From NCBI GenBank assembly GCA_002298695.1, contig DBLB01000080.1, forward strand, positions 12,698 to 19,934: a stretch of 7,237 nucleotides of DNA. Direction: 5' to 3'. Below, piece after piece: positions 3,963 to 7,237 of this stretch. This DNA comes from Clostridiales bacterium UBA735. GTDB taxonomy: Bacteria; Bacillota; Clostridia; Oscillospirales; Oscillospiraceae. The translations under genes and the position numbers were made by a program. The first letter of the stretch is position 1; each line of letters opens with the position of its first letter. The notes under the pieces are model-generated. The model saw nothing but the letters and a program-made list of their open reading frames with translations. It was not told where the DNA came from and searched no databases.

Positions 3963-3989
3963 GGAGGGTTTTATGATTGACGTATAATG
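3963..3989 (+). promoter_or_regulatory. Ribosome site with a 4-codon leader ORF (MIDV) coupled by TAATG
   Basis: GGAGGG (3963-3968) is placed four bases before an ATG (3973) that opens only four codons and stops at TAA 3985-3987. This stop overlaps the ATG (3987) of the 105-aa gene as TAATG. The main start has no ribosome site of its own at normal distance, so it is probably reached by re-initiation. Confidence 0.5.
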
Positions 3990-4304
3990 TTTAGCCATGC
4001 GTTTTATAAACGTACATCTAAGGCGTGGAAAGCGAAAAAGGACACTTTCGATGCACGCAGAGGCGAGCGAATAGACTGGATCAAAGCCGTTTTAGAGGAC
4101 GCATCAATTATTCCACATGTGGGATATGATAAAGCGAAAGGAACGTATGACAGGAGCCGCAGAGTAACACTATTAACGTCCGAAAACTACCTGGTTGTGA
4201 TACGTGATGAAGGTAAACAGTGGCGTTTTGTAACAGCTTATTTGGTCGATGACCAAAGAACCGCCAACAAAATTTCAGCATCACCCATTTGGAAAAAGAT
4301 ATAA
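3987..4304 (+). CDS. Small basic protein, possible BECR-fold (barnase/EndoU/ColicinE5/RelE-like) RNase, 105 aa
   Basis: The protein is basic at the start (FYKRTSKAWKAKKDTFDARR), then ERIDWIKAVLEDASIIPHVG, YDKAKGTYDRSRRVTLLTSE, NYLVVIRDEGKQWRFVTAYL and a final SPIW. The order RIDWI helix, long loop with arginines, YLVVI strand, then WRFVTAYxVD strand recalls the phage-associated BECR nuclease families (PBECR), where the final F-x-T-A-Y strand is a hallmark and His, Arg, Lys and Tyr residues are catalytic. Here H24 of IIPHVG and the RSRR cluster would be candidates. Members are often domains of phage structural or toxin proteins; a free-standing copy in a lysogeny operon is less usual. Start at ATG 3987, coupled to a 4-codon leader. 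The stop overlaps a convergent terminator. It may equally be an uncharacterised phage protein. Confidence 0.62.
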   Translation: MFSHAFYKRTSKAWKAKKDTFDARRGERIDWIKAVLEDASIIPHVGYDKAKGTYDRSRRVTLLTSENYLVVIRDEGKQWRFVTAYLVDDQRTANKISASPIWKKI

Positions 4305-4334
4305 AAAGACCACTGGTTTACCGGCCCAGTAGTC
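4302..4334 (-). terminator. Leftward intrinsic terminator overlapping the end of the 105-aa gene
   Basis: On the minus strand GACTACTGG (4334-4326) pairs with CCAGTGGTC (4316-4308), one mismatch, around a 9-base loop, followed by TTTTTAT. It ends leftward transcripts. In the rightward direction there is no T-tract, so it should work poorly for the repressor operon. It covers the stop codon of the rightward 105-aa gene. Confidence 0.72.
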
Positions 4335-4373
4335 GAAGCCTTTACATATCCCAAGCATTAAGCGAAGGATTAC
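4302..4373 (-). ncRNA. Predicted small RNA of about 72 nt, convergent with the possible RNase gene
   Basis: A promoter at 4380-4408 would start transcription near 4373, and the terminator stops it around 4302, giving about 72 nt. No credible ORF fits. Its 3' end is antisense to the last codons and stop of the 3987-4304 gene. The layout (short RNA convergent with a possible toxin gene, shared hairpin) recalls type I antitoxin RNAs, but the overlap is only a few bases of coding sequence, so direct antisense control is speculative. It could also be an independent small RNA. Confidence 0.4.
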
Positions 4374-4379
4374 ACTATC

Positions 4380-4408
4380 ATAGTATCTGATTTCCGCCGG
4401 ATTGTCAA
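4380..4408 (-). promoter_or_regulatory. Leftward promoter, TTGACA-N17-TACTAT
   Basis: A perfect -35 TTGACA (4408-4403), a 17-base spacer and a -10 TACTAT (4385-4380). The -10 is part of a perfect 11-bp inverted repeat ACTAT-C-ATAGT (4374-4384 on the plus strand), a possible small operator. It lies inside the region that would also be transcribed from the LexA-box promoter further right. Confidence 0.5.
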
Positions 4409-4528
4409 GAGGAAAATAAAAGGGGTGAACATCCGGCTTGATATTAAAACTACATAAGGTGGTGTTGTTATATACTATATGCGTAATCATTAAGTTCGTC
4501 CAGCTTTTTCTCGCTTTTGCACCACCGC

Positions 4529-4639
4529 CTATGTACATTTTCGCACGCGATATAGCTGTTCCAACGCCTCAATAATTTCTTCGTCCGTCGATGTCACAAT
4601 TAACTCAATTATTTCTTTCATCAATTCTTCTCTATCCAT
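4529..4639 (-). CDS. 36-aa small protein behind a LexA-box promoter
   Basis: ATG at 4639 follows AAAGGA with a normal spacing. The product begins MDREELMKEIIELIVTSTDE and continues EIIEALEQLYRVRKCT: two amphipathic acidic helices. The pattern M-x-R-E-E-L-x-x-x-I-I-x-I-I-x-T-S-x-(D/E) is one I recall among tiny conserved proteins of Clostridia prophages and elements. Its function is unknown; such a helical pair may bind another protein, for example a repressor or recombinase. Its promoter (4683-4711) carries a LexA-like box in the spacer, so it should be induced by DNA damage. It runs opposite to both flanking gene sets, and its transcript would end at the 4302-4334 terminator. Confidence 0.65.
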   Translation of the reverse strand: MDREELMKEIIELIVTSTDEEIIEALEQLYRVRKCT

Positions 4640-4682
4640 TTTCAATTCCTTTCTTCTCTCCGCTTCTGTTGTGTATACCCTC

Positions 4683-4711
4683 ATTCTAAAACATTCGTTC
4701 TAATTTATCAA
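4683..4711 (-). promoter_or_regulatory. SOS-type promoter, TTGATA-N17-TAGAAT with LexA-like box in the spacer
   Basis: The -35 TTGATA (4711-4706) and -10 TAGAAT (4688-4683) are each one base from consensus, with a 17-base spacer. Inside the spacer the minus strand reads GAACGAATGTTT (4700-4689). Against the Bacillota LexA consensus CGAACRNRYGTTYC, all inner 12 positions fit and only the two outermost bases differ. This placement is ideal for LexA repression of the 36-aa gene. Confidence 0.7.
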
Positions 4712-5017
4712 TCATCAGCCTATACAAAATCGCGGCTGTTTTTTCTATGGGCAGATTTCGTAAATGTCCGTATTATGGTACACCGTTTGTGCTATATTCA
4801 TCGTGTGTATAAAAATGGGTGCGAAATAAATCAAAGGATTTTACCGGAGTGTCCGTGCATCCCATTTCGGCGATGTCACCGTTTTCGCAAAAATAGAGTA
4901 ACTTCTATGTGCAAGTCATACAAGCAAGCTTCCGTGATATTTGGAATAATCTTCTTGAATATGCAAGTTTTTATCGCAAATATGATAAAAATAATTGTGA
5001 ATTTTCTTAACTTTGAC
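4712..5017. other. AT-rich stretch without a supported gene
   Basis: No frame here has both a ribosome site and a plausible protein. A rightward 84-codon frame at 4775-5029 lacks a ribosome site and runs into the NYN promoter. The notable content is a nested inverted repeat at 4813-4867. Several GCAAGT/GCAAGC words around 4911-4970 are too irregular to call iterons. Confidence 0.6.
4813..4867. other. Three-way-junction-like nested inverted repeats
   Basis: An outer stem, AAATGGGTGC (4813-4822) with GCA-CCCATTT (4857-4859 and 4861-4867, one bulged T), encloses two small hairpins: AAATC/GATTT around AAAG, and CGGA/TCCG around GTG. On the minus strand the outer stem is followed by TTTTTATAC, so it could be a large leftward terminator. 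On either strand it could be a structured RNA; no promoter is obvious. Confidence 0.4.
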
Positions 5018-5047
5018 TTGACAATTTAATATGATAACTCATATAAT
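5018..5047 (+). promoter_or_regulatory. Rightward promoter with consensus hexamers, TTGACA-N18-TATAAT
   Basis: Both hexamers are perfect: TTGACA at 5018-5023 and TATAAT at 5042-5047, with an 18-base spacer. The operator 5029-5043 fills most of the spacer and touches the -10. This should be strong when not repressed. Predicted start near 5054. Confidence 0.8.
5029..5043. promoter_or_regulatory. Operator copy 2, ATATGATAACTCATA
   Basis: Identical over 15 bases to 3152-3166, 1.9 kb away. Because it lies between -35 and -10, binding there should shut off the NYN transcript. The half-site also occurs at 2762-2775. Confidence 0.68.
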
Positions 5048-5053
5048 AAGGGT

Positions 5054-5150
5054 GTAGCATGATGCTATAAAATACGCTAAACAGGCTCATGGTAGTAAGC
5101 GCCCCGCCGATATGGGGTAAGCTGAATCCTTGGGCCTTATTTTATTGTTG
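5054..5150 (+). ncRNA. Structured leader or small RNA upstream of the NYN RNase
   Basis: The predicted transcript starts near 5054 and runs more than 100 bases before the NYN start. It opens with the inverted repeat TAGCAT-G-ATGCTA (5055-5067). Then 5083-5092 pairs with 5128-5137 (AGGCTCATGG with CCTTGGGCCT; one G-U, one U-U mismatch), enclosing an inner stem AGCGCCCC/GGGGTAAGCT (5098-5105, 5114-5123, AA bulge) with loop GCCGATAT. The outer stem is followed by TTATTTTATTG, like a terminator. So the RNA could end near 5147 or read through into the gene. No ORF with a ribosome site lies inside it. I do not recognise a named family. Confidence 0.5.
5083..5147 (+). terminator. Terminator-like stem before the NYN gene
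   Basis: A long imperfect stem (5083-5137, details under the leader RNA) is followed by TTATTTTATT. It may reduce read-through into the RNase gene, giving much RNA and little protein. The T-tract is interrupted by A, so termination should be partial. Confidence 0.45.
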
Positions 5151-5167
5151 GAAGGGAGCGATGTTGT

Positions 5168-5845
5168 TTGACACGAACTGCGATTCTGGTCGATGGAGGA
5201 TTTTACCGCAAGCGCGCAAAGTTCTTGTGGGGCGAAAAAACCGCAGAGAATCGAGCGAAAGAACTGTCGGCATATTGCTATGCGCATTTGAGCGACCACG
5301 CAGAGAAGCGGCAGCTCTATCGAATCTTCTACTATGACTGTGAACCGGTCGGGCGGAAAAGCGTGTACCATCCTCTCAGGAAAGCAAACATCGATTTAGA
5401 CAAATCAGATACTTACACATGGTCTACAACGTTTATGGCCGAACTGAAACATCGGCGGAAATTCGCCCTTCGCCTCGGCCATCTGTCAGACCAAATGAAT
5501 TATAATCTAAAACCTGAAGTTACAAAGGCGCTTCTTTCCGGGAAAATCAAAATTGAAGATCTCACTGAAAAAGACTTTGTTTTCAATGCCCAGCAGAAGG
5601 GCGTTGACATGAAAATCGGTGTGGACATCGCATCCCTTGCATATAAACGTCAAGTGGATCAAATCATCTTGATCGCCGGAGACAGTGACTTCGTTCCTGC
5701 TGCAAAGCTGGCGCGGCGGGAAGGGATCGATTTTATCCTCGACCCGATGTGGAGCGATGTACGCCCGGATCTTTTCGAACATATCGACGGTCTAAAGTCT
5801 CAATGGAAGAAGCGGAATAGGGAAAATGCCGAACCCACGCTTTAA
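5168..5845 (+). CDS. NYN-domain (PIN-like, LabA/DUF88) ribonuclease, 225 aa
   Basis: The protein begins MTRTAILVDGGFYRKRAKFL: the ILVDGG strand carries the first acidic residue (D9) of NYN/PIN-like nucleases. Further motifs are YYDCEP (about 55-60), KGVDMKIGVDIASLA (D147 and D153, about 144-158) and ILIAGDSDFVPA (D172, D174). Together these form the metal-binding acidic site of RNA-cleaving NYN domains. Length is normal for a single-domain protein. The start is a TTG at 5168, nine bases after GGAAGGGAG; no other in-frame start is near, and the ATG at 5161 is in another frame. It is the only gene behind the operator-controlled promoter and follows a structured leader. Its target RNA is unknown; defence, RNA turnover or toxin-like roles are all possible. 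Confidence 0.85.
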   Translation: MTRTAILVDGGFYRKRAKFLWGEKTAENRAKELSAYCYAHLSDHAEKRQLYRIFYYDCEPVGRKSVYHPLRKANIDLDKSDTYTWSTTFMAELKHRRKFALRLGHLSDQMNYNLKPEVTKALLSGKIKIEDLTEKDFVFNAQQKGVDMKIGVDIASLAYKRQVDQIILIAGDSDFVPAAKLARREGIDFILDPMWSDVRPDLFEHIDGLKSQWKKRNRENAEPTL

Positions 5846-5853
5846 CCAACTGA

Positions 5854-5868
5854 CTACAAAATTTGTAG
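5854..5868. repeat. 15-bp palindrome CTACAAAATTTGTAG
   Basis: A perfect inverted repeat just after the NYN stop. It resembles TTACAAATTGTAA at 1747-1759 (shared TACAA and TTGTA arms, different spacing). It may be an operator or a weak hairpin; there is no T-tract for a terminator. Confidence 0.4.
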
Positions 5869-5888
5869 ACGGTTCGCTATTTTAAACT

Positions 5889-5902
5889 GGTCGATTTCGA
5901 CC
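5889..5902. repeat. 14-bp inverted repeat GGTCGATTTCGACC
   Basis: Six-base arms around TT, between the 5854-5868 palindrome and the terminator. With only a two-base centre it is better suited to a protein-binding site than to an RNA hairpin. Function unknown. Confidence 0.35.
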
Positions 5903-5923
5903 CCTTTAAAATTCCTTGAATCA

Positions 5924-5958
5924 CCCCGCCGTCGAATCACCCCGGCGGCGGGGCTTTT
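5924..5958 (+). terminator. Strong GC-rich terminator after the NYN gene
   Basis: CCCCGCCG (5924-5931) pairs with CGGCGGGG (5946-5953), followed by CTTTT. An alternative tight hairpin CCCCG-GCGG-CGGGG (5940-5953) uses the same right arm. The ambiguity comes from a direct repeat, GAATCACCCCG, at 5918-5928 and 5934-5944. It should isolate the NYN unit from the genes downstream. Confidence 0.72.
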
Positions 5959-6001
5959 GGCCGCTGCAAGCGAGTGGGAGCTTGCTTGCACATTCAGCGT
6001 A

Positions 6002-6020
6002 CTCCTCAGGAGGCGATTTG
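6002..6020 (+). promoter_or_regulatory. Alternative ribosome site and TTG start inside a palindrome
   Basis: AGGAGG (6008-6013) lies four bases before a TTG (6018) in frame with the HTH gene that follows, which would add 22 residues. The site is buried in the 11-bp palindrome CTCCT-C-AGGAG (6002-6012), which could hide it. I prefer the ATG at 6084, as the extension does not look like the family's N-terminus, but two forms are possible. Confidence 0.35.
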
Positions 6021-6083
6021 TCGAGAAAGTATTCTTGGTTTTTAGAGGAAGAATCATGTACTTTTAGGAAAGGAATCTTATCA

Positions 6084-6692
6084 ATGTCTCAAGAACTGTA
6101 CGAAAAATGTCGAGAAATCAAAGAAACATCGAATCCAAGAATCACGAATCAAGACCTCGCCGAAGCAACCGGGAAATCAGAGCGCACCGTTGCGCAGTTC
6201 CTCCGTGGAGAAATCCCAAACGCCTCTTATGAGACAGTTTCATCCATCTGCAAAGAACTCGGGGTATCGATGGACGAACACTCCGGCATCAAAATTCCAG
6301 AACCAAATCCGGACAGAGAGCTTGAAGAGCACGTCCACGCATTGGAATCTGAAAATCATGCTTTGCGGCTTCAGAACGTCGAGTTAGCCGGAGAACTGGA
6401 AAACGCACATTCCGAAATCGTTCACCAGAAGGAAAAGGCTGATATGCTGCAAGCACAGCTCGCTACCCGCAGACCGGTGATCTATACGCTCCTATGCGTC
6501 TGCGTTGTCATGGCCTTTACGCTGCTCGTTTATATCATCCTTGACGCAAATGTGCCGGATGTCGGCTTCATACGGAACGGCCATCCAAGCCTCGCCGCAT
6601 GGGTAGTCATCGCCGTCATCGTTGCCGCAACAGCTATTGTCGCATGGTCGATCATCCGCGCTGTCAAAAAGCCAAAGAAGGTGAAACAATGA
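6084..6692 (+). CDS. Membrane-anchored HTH protein with coiled coil, 202 aa
   Basis: Start ATG 6084 behind AAAGGAA. Residues 1-62 form an XRE-like helix-turn-helix (MSQELYEKCREIKE, then TNQDLAEATGKSERTVAQFL, then YETVSSICKELGVSMD). Residues about 76-128 are a charged coiled coil (ELEEHVHALESENHALRLQN and on). Two membrane helices follow, about 131-153 (PVIYTLLCVCVVMAFTLLVY) and 169-192 (LAAWVVIAVIVAATAIVAWS), with a lysine-rich end KKPKKVK. So the DNA-binding head should face the cytoplasm, tethered to the membrane. The architecture recurs in Clostridia mobile elements as I recall. Its TGA overlaps the integrase ATG (ATGA), suggesting a role in integrase control or element maintenance. Role unproven. 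Confidence 0.8.
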   Translation: MSQELYEKCREIKETSNPRITNQDLAEATGKSERTVAQFLRGEIPNASYETVSSICKELGVSMDEHSGIKIPEPNPDRELEEHVHALESENHALRLQNVELAGELENAHSEIVHQKEKADMLQAQLATRRPVIYTLLCVCVVMAFTLLVYIILDANVPDVGFIRNGHPSLAAWVVIAVIVAATAIVAWSIIRAVKKPKKVKQ

Positions 6693-7237
6693 AAAAAATT
6701 AACGTACCAGATGCGGAAAAACTACCTTCTGGTTCTTGGCGCTGCCGCGTCATGATCGACGGAAGACGCTGCTCGTTCACAGCCACAACAAAATCCGAAG
6801 CAGAAAAGCTTGCCAAAGATTGCAAGCTCGGATATACCATGCTGAAGAAAGAAAGCGAGAAGAACACCGTCTCCGCCGCGATTGACAATTACCTTTCCGC
6901 AAACGAAAAATCGATATCGCCCTCTACGAGGCGCGGATATTTAACGATCAAGCAGAACCGGTTCCCCGAACTGATGAATCTGCACATCGACGAGCTAACA
7001 GACGCAATCTGTCAGAAAGCAATCAATTCAGAATCCGTAAGTCCAAAAACAATTAAGAATTCATGGGCGCTCGTATCCTCCGCAATCAAATATGCAACGG
7101 GAAAAACATACGTCGTGTACCTCCCGAAGCTTGTTCAAAATGAACATCCGTTCTTGCAGCCTGAACAGATTCACACATTCCTTGATGCCATTGAAGGGCA
7201 GCCTTGTGAAATTCCGGCGTTACTTGGCCTGCACTCT
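6689..7237 (+). CDS. int: Tyrosine site-specific integrase, N-terminal 183 aa (cut by the right edge)
   Basis: The ATG at 6689 overlaps the previous TGA, with AAGGTGA as ribosome site. Residues about 8-45 (LPSGSWRCRVMIDGRRCSFT then KSEAEKLAKDCKLGY) match the AP2-like arm-binding domain of phage integrases. Residues about 58-145 (VSAAIDNYLSANEKSISPST, RRGYLTIKQNRFPELMNLHI, then SPKTIKNSWALVSSAIKYAT) are the SAM-like core-binding domain. The catalytic domain begins near 155 (HPFLQPEQIHTFLDAIEG) and is cut at LLGLHS, just where the first catalytic Arg normally follows. The catalytic residues are therefore not seen and activity cannot be judged. It inserts and excises the element by recombining attP with attB; the att site is not in this window. 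Confidence 0.9.
   Translation, partial: MKKINVPDAEKLPSGSWRCRVMIDGRRCSFTATTKSEAEKLAKDCKLGYTMLKKESEKNTVSAAIDNYLSANEKSISPSTRRGYLTIKQNRFPELMNLHIDELTDAICQKAINSESVSPKTIKNSWALVSSAIKYATGKTYVVYLPKLVQNEHPFLQPEQIHTFLDAIEGQPCEIPALLGLHS

Noticed and set aside
4281..4538. Leftward 85-codon frame
   Set aside because: No ribosome site at its start, and it reads through a clear intrinsic terminator (4334-4302) and into the opposite gene. The start overlap with the 36-aa gene is its only support.
4459..4575. Rightward 38-codon hydrophobic frame (starts VVLLYTICVIIKF), resembling a small type I toxin
   Set aside because: The only ribosome-like sequence (AAGGTGG) overlaps the possible GTG/TTG starts, and the frame is antisense to the better supported 36-aa gene. 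The flanking GGTGGTG/CACCACC repeat is noted but unexplained.
4748..4813. Short rightward frame with CPYYGTPF, like a broken zinc ribbon
   Set aside because: No ribosome site, only one cysteine of the pair is present, and the frame is about 20 codons long.
4911..4970. GCAAGT/GCAAGC words as possible origin iterons
   Set aside because: Irregular spacing, few copies and no replication initiator gene nearby.
4775..5029. Rightward 84-codon frame in the AT-rich gap
   Set aside because: No ribosome site, no recognisable domain, and it ends inside the NYN promoter.
5854..5902. Two palindromes as a possible phage attachment site
   Set aside because: The integrase reads off the right edge, so its att site is expected beyond the window, and no repeated core was found inside it.
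1..7237. CRISPR array, tRNA or rRNA genes
   Set aside because: No regularly spaced repeats and no tRNA cloverleaf or rRNA sequence was seen on either strand by eye.

Overview
The window looks like the lysogeny and early control region of a temperate phage, or a phage-derived integrative element, in a Gram-positive Clostridia-type gut bacterium (Oscillospiraceae or Lachnospiraceae would fit). Reasons: strong AGGAGG-type ribosome sites, many ATGA/GTGA gene overlaps, Bacillota-style LexA boxes, GTG/TTG starts, and protein families common in Clostridia prophages. The left third is GC-rich; the right half, above all 4300-5050, is visibly more AT-rich, so the region is a mosaic. This organism call is an inference.

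Layout. (1) 1-1645, leftward: a tightly coupled early operon of seven small genes, ending in a Rad52/Sak-like single-strand annealing protein cut by the window edge; a LexA-like box lies just upstream. (2) 1726-1945, rightward: a promoter with a paired operator-like repeat driving a 56-aa protein. (3) 1942-2737, leftward: three tandem small helix-turn-helix genes and a 52-aa gene; one HTH gene has no normal start codon and seems to begin with ATC. (4) 2787-3126: a 340-bp segment bounded by imperfect terminal inverted repeats, holding a near-consensus promoter, about 280 nt of potentially structured RNA, a 14-aa ORF and a terminator. It lies between a leftward promoter and the Cro-like gene. 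(5) 3131-4304, rightward: operators, an XRE repressor, a coupled membrane protein and a small protein that may have a BECR-type RNase fold. (6) 4302-4711, leftward: a short predicted RNA convergent with that gene, and a 36-aa gene behind a promoter with a LexA-like box. (7) 5018-5845, rightward: a promoter with perfect consensus hexamers, a structured leader ending in a terminator-like stem, and a NYN-domain (PIN-like) RNase. (8) 5924-7237: a terminator, then a membrane-anchored HTH protein coupled to a tyrosine integrase that runs off the right edge.

How it may work together. A 15-bp sequence, ATATGATAACTCATA, occurs identically at the repressor control region and inside the NYN promoter, so one regulator (probably the repressor at 3242-3616) may control both. 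LexA-like boxes at two other promoters suggest DNA damage opens the early operon and the 36-aa gene. The repressor has no visible LexA-type peptidase domain.

Best candidate for something undescribed: the cassette at 5018-5845 (operator-controlled promoter, structured RNA, terminator-like stem, RNase gene), whose layout resembles RNA-antitoxin/RNase systems. Next is the TIR-bounded RNA element at 2787-3126. Both are hypotheses from sequence reading alone.
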